Shown here in pieces: positions 8,398 through 16,866 of a stretch of 64,000 nucleotides of DNA. Position 1 is the first letter of the stretch. Each line of letters starts with the position of its first letter. The translations under genes were made by a program, and so were the position numbers. The notes under the pieces are model-generated. The model did no database searches. It was given only the letters and a program-made list of their open reading frames with translations, and was not told where the DNA came from. The stretch comes from Pseudomonas costantinii (GTDB lineage: Bacteria > Pseudomonadota > Gammaproteobacteria > Pseudomonadales > Pseudomonadaceae), in NCBI RefSeq assembly GCF_001870435.1, contig NZ_MDDR01000004.1, positions 1-64,000 on the forward strand, written 5' to 3'.

Positions 8398-9548
8398 GTC
8401 GGCGTTTCAAGGTCCTGCAATTGCAGCCTGACTACAATGTTAAATCCCATGACTTTGCCGATCTGGCCGAACAGATTGTCAAGGCATTACCGGCGGACCG
8501 CTATGAAGTCACGGCAGCGTTCCTGCGTGGTCGTCCGGGGCCTGCGGACCCGGTCAGTCGTGCGGCAACGTCCGTCTACTTCGAGTTTTCCGACGCGTCA
8601 CTCAAGGGCTTGAGGCTGCGCGCCATGTGGCGGCTGTATCAATTCTGCCGTAAGGAAAAGTTTGACGTCGTGGTGTGCAACCGCTTCAAGCCGGTCAACA
8701 TGATGTTGCAACTGAACCGCTGGTTGAAGATCCCGCTTTGTATCGGCATCTCCCACGGTTTTGGTGAGTATGACCGCCTCTACCGACGCAAGCAGGCGCA
8801 ACGTTGGATCGATGAGCACTGGCGTTTTGTCGGCGTGTCGCCGGCGGTCAAGCAGTACCTGATGGACTGCCAGTGCGGGTTTACCGATGGCAATACCTAC
8901 GCCATTACCAATGCCATCGACATCGAGCAGGCAGAAGCCTTGCAGCATTCGCGTGAACGCGCGCGTGAGTTACTGGGCATCGACCCTTCGGTTCGTTTGA
9001 TCGGTGCATTGGGGCGCTTGGTGCCCGTCAAGGGGCACACCTATTTGTTGCAGGCGTTTGCAGCGCTTAAAGACAAATACCCTTCGGCGCAGCTCGCCAT
9101 TATCGGCGCGGGGCGTGAAGCGTCCAACCTATCGGCGCAGATCCAGAGCCTCGGCCTTGATGGCCGTGTGCACTTGTTGGGATTCAAGGAAAATGCGCTG
9201 CAGTACGTTCGTGCCTTCGATATCTGGGCGATGCCTTCGCTGGCAGAGGGCTTGGGGTTGGCGCTGCTGGAGGGGATGAGTGGTCGCCTGCCGGTGATCG
9301 CTTCAAGTGTGCCGGCCATGCTTCCACTGATTGAAGGGGCAGGTGGTCTGGCGGTGGAGCCAGCCAACGTCTCGCAGCTGACCCAGGCGCTGGATACTTA
9401 CTTGGCACTCTCCGATGAAGCGCTTGCGCACAAGGGTGAGCAGGCTTACCAGTACCTTCAGGCCCAGCACGACATTGAGGTGTTCCGCCAGGAGTACCTG
9501 GAACTGATTGATTCAGGATTGGCTCAAGCTCGCAGGAATAATGTATGA
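8394..9548 (+). CDS. ssg: GT4-family cell-surface-sugar glycosyltransferase
   Basis: A 384-residue GT-B glycosyltransferase. The N-terminal half has VLQLQPDYNVKSHDFADLA and GISHGFGEYDRLYRRK. The C-terminal half has GALGRLVPVKGHTYLLQAF and the EX7E motif inside LAEGLGLALLEGMSGRLPV near residue 285. It overlaps both neighbours by ATGA junctions. Position next to the GT2 gene and O-antigen ligase matches PA5001 (ssg). Loss of ssg in pseudomonads alters LPS core and O-antigen display, colony form and motility. It shares several motifs in the same order with the wapH product (GLKLGAIREL versus GLRLRAMWRL; HHAFGDYERR versus SHGFGEYDRL), so the two are likely paralogues. Confidence 0.84.
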   Translation: MSRRFKVLQLQPDYNVKSHDFADLAEQIVKALPADRYEVTAAFLRGRPGPADPVSRAATSVYFEFSDASLKGLRLRAMWRLYQFCRKEKFDVVVCNRFKPVNMMLQLNRWLKIPLCIGISHGFGEYDRLYRRKQAQRWIDEHWRFVGVSPAVKQYLMDCQCGFTDGNTYAITNAIDIEQAEALQHSRERARELLGIDPSVRLIGALGRLVPVKGHTYLLQAFAALKDKYPSAQLAIIGAGREASNLSAQIQSLGLDGRVHLLGFKENALQYVRAFDIWAMPSLAEGLGLALLEGMSGRLPVIASSVPAMLPLIEGAGGLAVEPANVSQLTQALDTYLALSDEALAHKGEQAYQYLQAQHDIEVFRQEYLELIDSGLAQARRNNV

Positions 9549-10429
9549 ATCAGAGTCAGCCCTTGGTCACAGTGATCATCGCGTCCTATAACCATGCTCC
9601 TTACATTGAGGAAAGTATCCTCAGCGTCTTGAACCAGACTTATCCCGACATCGAGCTGTTGGTGATTGACGATGGCTCGACAGACGACAGTGTCGAGCGC
9701 ATTCGTCGACTGCAGGAGCGCTACACATTCGACTTCCGTGTCCAGCAGAACCAAGGGCTGACCAATACGCTCAATAGTGCTATTGCTCGGGCCCAAGGTT
9801 CGCTGATTGTGCCGTTCGGTTCCGATGACATCATGTTGCCAGAGCGGATTGCGACCCAGGTGGCCTATATGGATGGCAAGCCTGAGGTCGGCATCTGTGC
9901 CGGTAACATCGAGCTGATCGACTCCCAGGGCGAGCTGTTTCCTGAAAAGCGCCAGCGTCGGGACGTGCCTTTTCGGCGCCTGGACTTCGACGATATGTTC
10001 CTGGAGCGTAAACCTTACCCGCCAGCCCCGACGCTGATGATCCGGCGCGAGGCGTTGGAGAAGGTCGGTGGGTTTGATCCGCAGATTCGTCTGGAAGACT
10101 TGTTGATCGAGTTGAAAATTACCCGTGCCGGGTACTTCATCGATGGTTTGAATGTGGTCATGGCGCGCTACCGCAAGCACGCCACCAACTCGTACAAGAA
10201 CCATCGATTCATGATCGACAATATCCTGCGTTCATACGCGTTGTTCAGCGACCACCCGCAATATGATGAGGTGCGTTACAAGTTCCTCAGCTCCATGTTC
10301 CTCAAGACCTCCAACCGTAATCGCGCGTTGGCGCGGGAGCTGTTGGCGCAGATCCCGTTTCGGGTCTGGAACAAGAAAACCTGGAGAGGCTTGGCGAGGT
10401 TGTATTTTTCGCCCCTGGAAAAAGACTGA
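9545..10429 (+). CDS. wapR: GT2-family glycosyltransferase, WapR-like
   Basis: A 294-residue GT-A enzyme with the classical start VTVIIASYNHAPYIEESILS, the nucleotide-binding VIDDGSTDDS near residue 38 and the DxD-equivalent PFGSDDIMLPERI near 91. A second acidic motif, GGFDPQIRLEDLLIELK near residue 178, corresponds to the catalytic ED region. It is the last gene of the operon, coupled to ssg by ATGA. Position between ssg and the ligase matches PA5000 (wapR), which adds the rhamnose that accepts O-antigen in P. aeruginosa. The symbol rests on synteny and family; the sugar added here is uncertain. Confidence 0.75.
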   Translation: MNQSQPLVTVIIASYNHAPYIEESILSVLNQTYPDIELLVIDDGSTDDSVERIRRLQERYTFDFRVQQNQGLTNTLNSAIARAQGSLIVPFGSDDIMLPERIATQVAYMDGKPEVGICAGNIELIDSQGELFPEKRQRRDVPFRRLDFDDMFLERKPYPPAPTLMIRREALEKVGGFDPQIRLEDLLIELKITRAGYFIDGLNVVMARYRKHATNSYKNHRFMIDNILRSYALFSDHPQYDEVRYKFLSSMFLKTSNRNRALARELLAQIPFRVWNKKTWRGLARLYFSPLEKD

Positions 10430-10439
10430 TCCCGTGTTG

Positions 10440-10463
10440 GTGCGCCCCACCCTGTGGGCGCAC
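10440..10463. terminator. Hairpin between convergent wapR and waaL genes
   Basis: GTGCGCCC (10440-10447) pairs with GGGCGCAC (10456-10463) across an 8-base loop. It is followed on the plus strand by only three T. It sits between two genes that end facing each other, so it may terminate both, though the U-tract is weak. Confidence 0.5.
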
Positions 10464-10488
10464 TTTCAGGGACATCTACTCAGGCTTG

Positions 10489-12345
10489 TTAGGCGGCTGG
10501 TCGAGTGAGTGTCAGAACTTGTTCGCGGATTTTTACCGTGGCTTGCGGCGATGCAACAGACGCATAACCCTCGACCAATTGTTCAAAGTGAGTCTCGAGC
10601 AGCCAGCTGCGGTCCTGCGGATAACGTTGCATGTGCTTCAGGTTGCGCTGGCGCAGTGTGTTGCGCAGAGCTGACGGATAGATGTGCATGTCGGCCACGT
10701 CAATCAGCCCGAACTCGCCATCATCCATGAGCAGCACATTGCCCAGGTGCAGAGAGCGGAAGTACACGCCGTGCTCGTGCAGTTGGGCAATGAAGCGGCC
10801 AAAGCGTTCGATCAGCGACTCTCGCAGGCTGCTGTCCAGGCTCTGAAGGGCCTGGCGAAGGGTCAGGCCGGGGAGCGGACGATAGCGTACGGCACTGCTG
10901 CCATCCTGCAATTTATACAAATTGAGGATAGGTGGTGAGGCAATGCCTAGCTGCTGCAGTTGTTCGCTGTTGCTGGCGAAGCGCTCCGAATAGGTCATGA
11001 ACCCGCCGGTGGTGTACCAGCGGCGAGCCCTGAACAGTTTGAGAAAACTGCCATCCTCCAGGCGCAGGACTTTCGGTCCAAGGCCGTCTTCCTCTATGAC
11101 GTCTGCGCCTTTTTGCTGGGCTTCGAAAGCCCGGGGCGTGGGTGTTTCTACCGGCATGCGCAGCACGCTGCGGCGGCGCTGGGCGATGCTCAAGCCGGCG
11201 ATCAGTGCCAGGGGAATCCACAGCAGGAACCAGTGCTCCTTGGGTCGCGATAGAATGCCGCCGCCTTCGGTCAGGCCCGCGCCGATGCCGTAAGCCAGCA
11301 GGGAGGACGCCAGGATGAAGAGGGGTTGTGCCCGTTCCTTGAGGCTTTTGTACAGGCCCCAACCGAGCATGAAGATCCAGGGTATAAAGCCGATGATGCC
11401 GATGTAATAGAGCACGCCGAGGGCAAAGCTGTGGGGTTCGAGCAGCTCGAAGCCATCGGACAGTTTCAGGAACAGCTCGGAGTTGTAGCTGTGGCCGATC
11501 CAGGGATGCTCGGCGATACGCTGCAACGCCATGCCCCACAATTCAAGTCGGAACGAGCTGCCGCGCTCAGTGATTGCCTCGGGATAAAACAGTAGAAGCG
11601 CTGCTGCCCCCAGGACCAGTGCGGCGATCGTGAGTACTGAGCGGCGGTTGCGGCTGACAAAGGCCATCCACAGGGCCGCCAGTGTCAACGCCACCAGTGG
11701 TGTTCGCGAGCCTGTCGCCAGGATTGCCGTGGCCATGATGGCCAGGGCGGGTATGCAGAACCACAACGCTTGCAAGCGCCGGGTGGTCATGCAGACATAG
11801 AGCCAGTAGACGCAGAAAAAACCGAAGAGGTGGGAGCTGAGCAACGGGTTGTCGAGGGCGCCAAGGCCACCGATCATACGCATGCCAGGCTCGAAGCCTT
11901 TGCTGAATGCAACCAGATTGCACAGGCACACCACCAGCGCAATCACTGCGGCGCTGAAGAAAATCGGCTTGATCAGCTCGTTGCGGTAATGCAGCAGCAT
12001 CCCACAGCCGGCAAACAGCATGAGCGTGTACAGAGGTTCCTTGAACAGGTTGGAGTCGACCGTGGATTCCGGGCTCCAGAACAGGGTGGTCAGTGCCCAG
12101 GCGCAAAACGCCAGGAAGGCAATCACCAACGGTTCATGCAGCAGCTCTTTGATTTCTCGAGGGCGCAGGCACAGCAACAACAAGGCCGGCGTGCCAAATA
12201 AAATGTAGTAGAACCGGTGCAGTACATTGCGATTGCTGACAAAGAACAGCGAACTCAGAAGCAACAACAAGCCAATGGGCAAAATCCATAGGACCAAGAA
12301 GTCGAAAACGCGATTTGAGCCATAAGTAAGGCGCTTGGAGTGCAT
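10489..12345 (-). CDS. waaL: O-antigen ligase fused to a WaaP/InaA-like kinase domain
   Basis: A 618-residue fusion. Residues 1 to about 400 are an integral membrane O-antigen ligase with about ten or more hydrophobic helices, the Wzy_C motif ATGSRTPLVALTL and a periplasmic EPHSFALG containing His305, close to the essential His303 reported for P. aeruginosa WaaL. Residues about 430-618 resemble LPS/Kdo kinases: VLRLEDGSFLKLF, a catalytic-loop-like VYFRSLHLGNVLL, and LIDVADM. In the loop the usual Asp is Ser531. In P. aeruginosa these parts are separate genes (PA4999, PA4998). I chose the ATG at 12345; an upstream extension would overlap the region before msbA. It is convergent with the LPS operon and divergent from msbA. 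Confidence 0.88.
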   Translation of the reverse strand: MHSKRLTYGSNRVFDFLVLWILPIGLLLLLSSLFFVSNRNVLHRFYYILFGTPALLLLCLRPREIKELLHEPLVIAFLAFCAWALTTLFWSPESTVDSNLFKEPLYTLMLFAGCGMLLHYRNELIKPIFFSAAVIALVVCLCNLVAFSKGFEPGMRMIGGLGALDNPLLSSHLFGFFCVYWLYVCMTTRRLQALWFCIPALAIMATAILATGSRTPLVALTLAALWMAFVSRNRRSVLTIAALVLGAAALLLFYPEAITERGSSFRLELWGMALQRIAEHPWIGHSYNSELFLKLSDGFELLEPHSFALGVLYYIGIIGFIPWIFMLGWGLYKSLKERAQPLFILASSLLAYGIGAGLTEGGGILSRPKEHWFLLWIPLALIAGLSIAQRRRSVLRMPVETPTPRAFEAQQKGADVIEEDGLGPKVLRLEDGSFLKLFRARRWYTTGGFMTYSERFASNSEQLQQLGIASPPILNLYKLQDGSSAVRYRPLPGLTLRQALQSLDSSLRESLIERFGRFIAQLHEHGVYFRSLHLGNVLLMDDGEFGLIDVADMHIYPSALRNTLRQRNLKHMQRYPQDRSWLLETHFEQLVEGYASVASPQATVKIREQVLTLTRPAA

Positions 12346-12504
12346 ACAGTAAAGCCATTCCAGAATAGGGAAAGCCGACCATCTTAAAGTAGTGGCTATA
12401 CAATGTCTTCGGTTGGGTCCAACCGGGCTGAGGGTCATGCTGGGTGCAAGTACAACAGAGAAGCTGTGCTAAAGTCAGCCTCCTTTTTCAAAACGCCGCG
12501 TGAT

Positions 12505-14310
12505 ATGACCGACTCCAGTCCGAGCGCAAGCCCTTCGAGCTTGAAAATATACTTCCGCCTGCTCAGTTACGTTAAGCCCTACGCCGGCTTGTTTGCGTTG
12601 AGTATCGTCGGATTTCTGATTTTCGCGTCGACCCAGCCAATGCTGGGGTACATCCTCAAGTACTTCGTCGACGGCCTATCCAACCCGGAAGCGGTGCTGT
12701 TCCCCAACGTACCGCTCCTGCGTGACCTGCAATTGCTGCAAGCCGTGCCCTTGTTGATCATTCTGATTGCCGCCTGGCAGGGCCTGGGTTCGTTCCTTGG
12801 CAACTACCTGTTGGCCAAGGTTTCCCTGGGCCTGGTCCACGACCTGCGGGTGCAGTTGTTCAACAACCTGCTGACGCTGCCCAACCGTTACTTCGACAAC
12901 CATAACTCCGGGCATCTGATTTCTCGGATTACCTTCAACGTGACCATGGTCACCGGGGCGGCGACTGATGCCATCAAGGTGGTGATCCGCGAAGGCATGA
13001 CGGTGATCTTCCTGTTCGCCTCCTTGCTGTACATGAACTGGCGCCTGACGCTGGTGATGATCGCCATCCTGCCGTTGATCGCAGTGATGGTCAGTACGGC
13101 CAGCAAAAAATTCCGCAAACAGAGCAAGAAAATCCAGGTCGCCATGGGCGACGTGACCCACGTAGCCTCGGAAACCATCCAGGGCTACCGTGTGGTGCGT
13201 AGCTTCGGTGGCGAGGTCTATGAAGAGAAACGCTTCCTCAAGGCCAGCCAAAGCAACACCGACAAGCAACTGCGCATGACCCGCACCGGGGCGATCTACA
13301 CTCCGGCGCTGCAACTGGTGATCTACTCCGCCATGGCGGTGCTGATGTTCCTGGTGCTTTACCTGCGTGGCGACGCGTCGGCCGGTGACATGGTGGCTTA
13401 CATCACCCTGGCGGGCTTGTTGCCCAAGCCGATTCGCCAATTGTCGGAAGTCAGCTCGACCATCCAGAAAGGGGTGGCCGGTGCTGAAAGTATTTTCGAG
13501 CAGTTGGACGAAGAGAAGGAGGTCGACCGCGGCACCATCGAGCGCGACAAGGTCAGTGGTCGCCTGGAAGTGCGCCACCTGAACTTCACCTACCCCGGCA
13601 CCGAACGCCATGTGCTCAAGGACATCAGCTTTACCGCCGAGCCTGGGCAGATGATCGCCCTGGTAGGGCGCTCCGGCAGTGGCAAGTCGACTCTGGCCAG
13701 CCTGATCCCACGTTTCTATCACCATGAAAGTGGTGAAATCCTGCTGGATGGCGTCGAGATCGAAGACTACAAGCTGCTCAACCTGCGCAAGCACATTGCC
13801 CAGGTAACCCAGCATGTCACCTTGTTCAGCGACACCGTCACCAACAACATCGCTTACGGCGACCTGGCCGGTGCGCCCCGAGAGGACGTTGAAGCGGCGG
13901 CGGCGGATGCCTATGCCAAGGACTTCATCGACCAGTTGCCAAAAGGCTTTGATACTCCGGTCGGTGAAAACGGCGTGTTGTTGTCCGGCGGCCAACGCCA
14001 GCGCCTGGCAATCGCTCGGGCCTTGCTGAAGAACGCGCCGCTGCTGATTCTCGATGAGGCCACCTCGGCCCTCGACACTGAATCCGAGCGGCACATTCAG
14101 GCGGCTCTGGATAAAGTCATGCAAGGTCGTACGACCCTGGTGATTGCACACCGGCTGTCGACCATCGAGAAGGCCGACCTGATCCTGGTGATGGACGACG
14201 GTCGAATTGTCGAACGCGGCACCCATGCCGAGCTGTTGGCGCAGAATGGCTATTACGCACGCCTGCATGCCATGGGCCTGGATGCCCCGGTATCGGCCGA
14301 TATCACCTGA
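12505..14310 (+). CDS. msbA: Lipid A-core flippase, ABC exporter MsbA
   Basis: A 601-residue half-transporter that flips lipid A-core across the inner membrane using ATP. The six-helix transmembrane domain fills residues 1-320 and the nucleotide-binding domain follows. It has Walker A (GRSGSGKST, near residue 388), Q-loop (QVTQHVTLFSD), signature LSGGQRQR, Walker B (LLILDEATSALD) and H-loop (IAHRLST). I chose the ATG at 12505 because the length then matches MsbA proteins (about 600). The frame stays open upstream to 12403, but that part is not conserved-looking. hldE lies downstream, as in other pseudomonads. Confidence 0.97.
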   Translation: MTDSSPSASPSSLKIYFRLLSYVKPYAGLFALSIVGFLIFASTQPMLGYILKYFVDGLSNPEAVLFPNVPLLRDLQLLQAVPLLIILIAAWQGLGSFLGNYLLAKVSLGLVHDLRVQLFNNLLTLPNRYFDNHNSGHLISRITFNVTMVTGAATDAIKVVIREGMTVIFLFASLLYMNWRLTLVMIAILPLIAVMVSTASKKFRKQSKKIQVAMGDVTHVASETIQGYRVVRSFGGEVYEEKRFLKASQSNTDKQLRMTRTGAIYTPALQLVIYSAMAVLMFLVLYLRGDASAGDMVAYITLAGLLPKPIRQLSEVSSTIQKGVAGAESIFEQLDEEKEVDRGTIERDKVSGRLEVRHLNFTYPGTERHVLKDISFTAEPGQMIALVGRSGSGKSTLASLIPRFYHHESGEILLDGVEIEDYKLLNLRKHIAQVTQHVTLFSDTVTNNIAYGDLAGAPREDVEAAAADAYAKDFIDQLPKGFDTPVGENGVLLSGGQRQRLAIARALLKNAPLLILDEATSALDTESERHIQAALDKVMQGRTTLVIAHRLSTIEKADLILVMDDGRIVERGTHAELLAQNGYYARLHAMGLDAPVSADIT

Positions 14311-14313
14311 CTC

Positions 14314-14400
14314 TGTAGGGGCCGGCTTGCCGGCGATGGCATCGCCGCGGTTCGACTGGAAAACCGCAGTGACCGCATCGCCGGCAAGCTGGCTCCTACA
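14314..14400. repeat. REPIN-like palindromic repeat (87 bp)
   Basis: A left arm beginning TGTAGGGGCCGGCTTGC (14314-14338) and an inverted right arm ending GGCTCCTACA (14376-14400) match with two mismatches over 25 bases. Each arm contains its own short palindrome around GCCGGCTTGCCGGC. It begins 3 bases after the msbA stop codon. A related copy of the same length is at 22590-22676. Such doublets of REP sequences are common between genes in P. fluorescens. Confidence 0.85.
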
Positions 14401-14433
14401 TTGCACTCCCCCCACAAGCCTTCGCTAACCCTG

Positions 14434-14442
14434 TGCTAATAT
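14434..14442 (+). promoter_or_regulatory. Possible extended -10 promoter for hldE
   Basis: TGCTAATAT (TG-N plus TAATAT) stands 35 bases before the hldE start, between the repeat and the gene. No clear -35 box is seen. If real, it would let hldE be transcribed independently of msbA. Confidence 0.35.
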
Positions 14443-14476
14443 CGCGCCCCTGTTCATTTTGTATGTGGGTTGCTCC

Positions 14477-15901
14477 ATGAAGTTGTCCATGCCGCGATTC
14501 GATCAAGCCCCTGTCTTGGTGGTCGGCGATGTCATGCTCGACCGTTACTGGCATGGCGGTACCTCACGGATTTCCCCTGAGGCGCCGGTACCGGTAGTTA
14601 AGGTCGAGCAAATCGAAGACCGTCCAGGTGGCGCTGCCAACGTTGCCCTCAATATTGCCGCCCTCGGCGCCCCGGCCTCCCTGGTGGGTGTGACCGGCGA
14701 CGACGAAGCCGCCGACAGCCTGGCCAACAGCCTGCGCGGTGCTGGCGTGCGTGCAGTGTTCCAGCGCATCCCCCATCAGCCGACTATCGTCAAGCTGCGG
14801 GTCATGAGCCGTCATCAGCAATTGCTGCGTATCGATTTTGAAGAACCCTTCGCCACTGACGCCCTGGCCCTCAGCGCCCAGGTCGACGAGTTGCTCGAAG
14901 GTATTAAAGTGCTGGTGTTGTCCGACTACGGCAAAGGTGCGTTGAGAAACCACCAGATGCTGATCCAGGCTGCTAAGGCTCGGAACATCCCGGTTCTGGC
15001 TGATCCAAAGGGCAAGGACTTCTCGATTTATCGGGGCGCCAGCCTGATCACGCCAAACCTCAGTGAGTTCGAAGCCATCGTCGGCGGTTGCGCCGATGAG
15101 CACGAACTGGTGAGCAAGGGCGCAACGCTGATGGCCGACCTTGACCTGGGCGCCTTGCTGGTGACCCGTGGCGAACACGGCATGACCCTGCTGCGCCCGG
15201 GCCACCCGGCCATGCACTTGCCGGCACGCGCCCGTGAAGTATTCGACGTTACCGGCGCCGGCGATACTGTGATTTCCACCCTGGCCGCCTCGATTGCGGC
15301 TGGCGAAGAACTGCCCCACGCCGTGGCCCTGGCCAACCTGGCGGCGGGCATCGTGGTCGGCAAGTTGGGTACCGCGGCTATCAGCGCCCCTGAGTTGCGC
15401 CGGGCGATCCAGCGCTCCGAAGGCTCGGAGCGTGGCGTGCTGGGTATCGAGCAATTGCTGCTGGCGATTGACGATGCCCGTGCCCACAACGAAAGCATTG
15501 TGTTCACCAACGGCTGCTTCGACATCCTGCACGCCGGTCATGTGACTTACCTGGAACAGGCGCGTGCTCAAGGTGATCGCCTGATCGTCGCGGTCAATGA
15601 CGATGCGTCGGTCAGTCGCCTGAAAGGCCCGGGCCGCCCGATCAACAGTGTCGACCGGCGCATGGCCGTATTGGCCGGGTTGGGTGCGGTGGACTGGGTA
15701 ATCAGTTTTCCGGAGGGGACCCCGGAAAACCTGCTGGCCCAGGTCAAGCCGGATGTCTTGGTCAAGGGCGGCGACTATTCCGTCGACCAGGTCGTTGGGG
15801 CAGACATCGTCAGCGCCTACGGCGGTACGGTCAAAGTGCTGGGGTTGGTTGAAAACAGCTCGACCACGGCCATTGTCGAGAAGATCCGCAACAATGAGTA
15901 A
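14477..15901 (+). CDS. hldE: Bifunctional heptose-7-phosphate kinase / heptose-1-phosphate adenylyltransferase
   Basis: A 474-residue cytoplasmic enzyme that supplies ADP-heptose for the LPS inner core. Residues 1-320 are a ribokinase-fold sugar kinase (VLVVGDVMLDRYWHGG at the start; catalytic DVTGAGDTV near 260). Residues 340-474 are a nucleotidyltransferase (FTNGCFDILHAGH with the HxGH motif near 352, then VAVNDDASV). I chose the ATG at 14477 because the length equals that of the P. aeruginosa protein; an upstream in-frame start at 14459 adds only six residues. Its end overlaps the next gene by 8 bases. Confidence 0.97.
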   Translation: MKLSMPRFDQAPVLVVGDVMLDRYWHGGTSRISPEAPVPVVKVEQIEDRPGGAANVALNIAALGAPASLVGVTGDDEAADSLANSLRGAGVRAVFQRIPHQPTIVKLRVMSRHQQLLRIDFEEPFATDALALSAQVDELLEGIKVLVLSDYGKGALRNHQMLIQAAKARNIPVLADPKGKDFSIYRGASLITPNLSEFEAIVGGCADEHELVSKGATLMADLDLGALLVTRGEHGMTLLRPGHPAMHLPARAREVFDVTGAGDTVISTLAASIAAGEELPHAVALANLAAGIVVGKLGTAAISAPELRRAIQRSEGSERGVLGIEQLLLAIDDARAHNESIVFTNGCFDILHAGHVTYLEQARAQGDRLIVAVNDDASVSRLKGPGRPINSVDRRMAVLAGLGAVDWVISFPEGTPENLLAQVKPDVLVKGGDYSVDQVVGADIVSAYGGTVKVLGLVENSSTTAIVEKIRNNE

Positions 15902-16829
15902 GGCTGATAAGTGGGTTCTGATCACCGGCGGTGCCGGTTTTATCGGCTCGCATCTGGTTGATGCGTTGCTCGCCAAAGGCTATGCGGTGCGGGTGCTGGA
16001 TGACCTGTCCACCGGCAAGCGCAGCAATTTGCCGTTGGACAATCCGCGTGTTGAGTTGCTTGAGGGTGATGTCGCTGATGCCGAGCTGGTGGCGCGTGCG
16101 GCTGTTGGCGCGACGGCAGTGGTGCACTTGGCGGCAGTGGCCTCGGTACAGGCTTCGGTGGATGACCCGGTCAGTACTCACCAGAGCAATTTTGTCGGCA
16201 CCTTGAATGTCTGCGAAGCCATGCGCAAAGCCGGTGTGAAGCGGGTGGTATTTGCTTCCAGTGCGGCGGTGTATGGCAACAACGGCGAAGGGGCCTCGAT
16301 TGATGAGGAGACCACCAAGGCGCCTTTGACGCCTTACGCCTCGGACAAGTTGGCCGGTGAGCACTACTTCGACTTCTACCGCCGCCAGCATGGCCTGGAG
16401 CCGGTGATTTTCCGCTTCTTCAATATCTTCGGACCGCGCCAGGATCCGTCATCGCCGTACTCCGGAGTGATCAGTATCTTCAGCGAGCGCGTGCAGCAGG
16501 GCGTGCCGATCACCGTGTTTGGTGATGGCGAGCAAACCCGCGATTTCATGTATGTGGAAGATCTGGTGGATGTGTTGGTGCAGGCCATCGAGGCACCTGA
16601 TGCACCGCTGGGTGCAATCAACGTAGGCTGGAATCGTACCACGACGCTCAAGCAGGTGTTGCAGGCACTGGAAGAGGTGGTTGGCCAGTTGCCTGCTATC
16701 ACTTACGGTCCAGCACGTTCGGGGGATATTCGGCATTCGCGGGCCAACAACCAGCGGTTGTTGGCGAGCTTCAGGCTGCCCGAGCCTACGCCGTTGAAGG
16801 TGGGCCTGGAGCGGTTGCTCAAGGCCTGA
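15894..16829 (+). CDS. NAD-dependent sugar-nucleotide epimerase/dehydratase
   Basis: A 311-residue extended short-chain dehydrogenase. The NAD-binding GGAGFIGSHL is at residues 11-20, ASSAAVYG carries the catalytic Ser region, and YASDK the Tyr-Lys pair. FNIFGPRQDPSSPYSG is typical of UDP-glucose/UDP-GlcNAc 4-epimerase-like enzymes. It starts inside the end of hldE, so the two are co-transcribed. The likely job is to make a nucleotide sugar for LPS or another polysaccharide, but the substrate is not readable. I leave the symbol blank because several families (GalE, WbpP, others) look alike at this level. Confidence 0.88.
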   Translation: MSKADKWVLITGGAGFIGSHLVDALLAKGYAVRVLDDLSTGKRSNLPLDNPRVELLEGDVADAELVARAAVGATAVVHLAAVASVQASVDDPVSTHQSNFVGTLNVCEAMRKAGVKRVVFASSAAVYGNNGEGASIDEETTKAPLTPYASDKLAGEHYFDFYRRQHGLEPVIFRFFNIFGPRQDPSSPYSGVISIFSERVQQGVPITVFGDGEQTRDFMYVEDLVDVLVQAIEAPDAPLGAINVGWNRTTTLKQVLQALEEVVGQLPAITYGPARSGDIRHSRANNQRLLASFRLPEPTPLKVGLERLLKA

Positions 16830-16837
16830 TCCGCTAG

Positions 16838-16866
16838 AAGCCAGTCCTCAGTGGCTGGCTTTTTTC
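16838..16866 (+). terminator. Rho-independent terminator after the epimerase gene
   Basis: AAGCCAG (16838-16844) pairs with CTGGCTT (16855-16861) across a 10-base loop, and the T-run that starts at 16860 continues to 16865. It ends the hldE-epimerase transcript. The stop codon of the convergent minus-strand gene (16848) lies inside the loop. Confidence 0.75.

Noticed and set aside
2270..10429. Horizontally acquired LPS island
   Set aside because: Gene order follows the conserved pseudomonad core-LPS locus, and there are no mobile-element genes, tRNA or repeats at the edges; only the DUF6625-like gene might be an addition.
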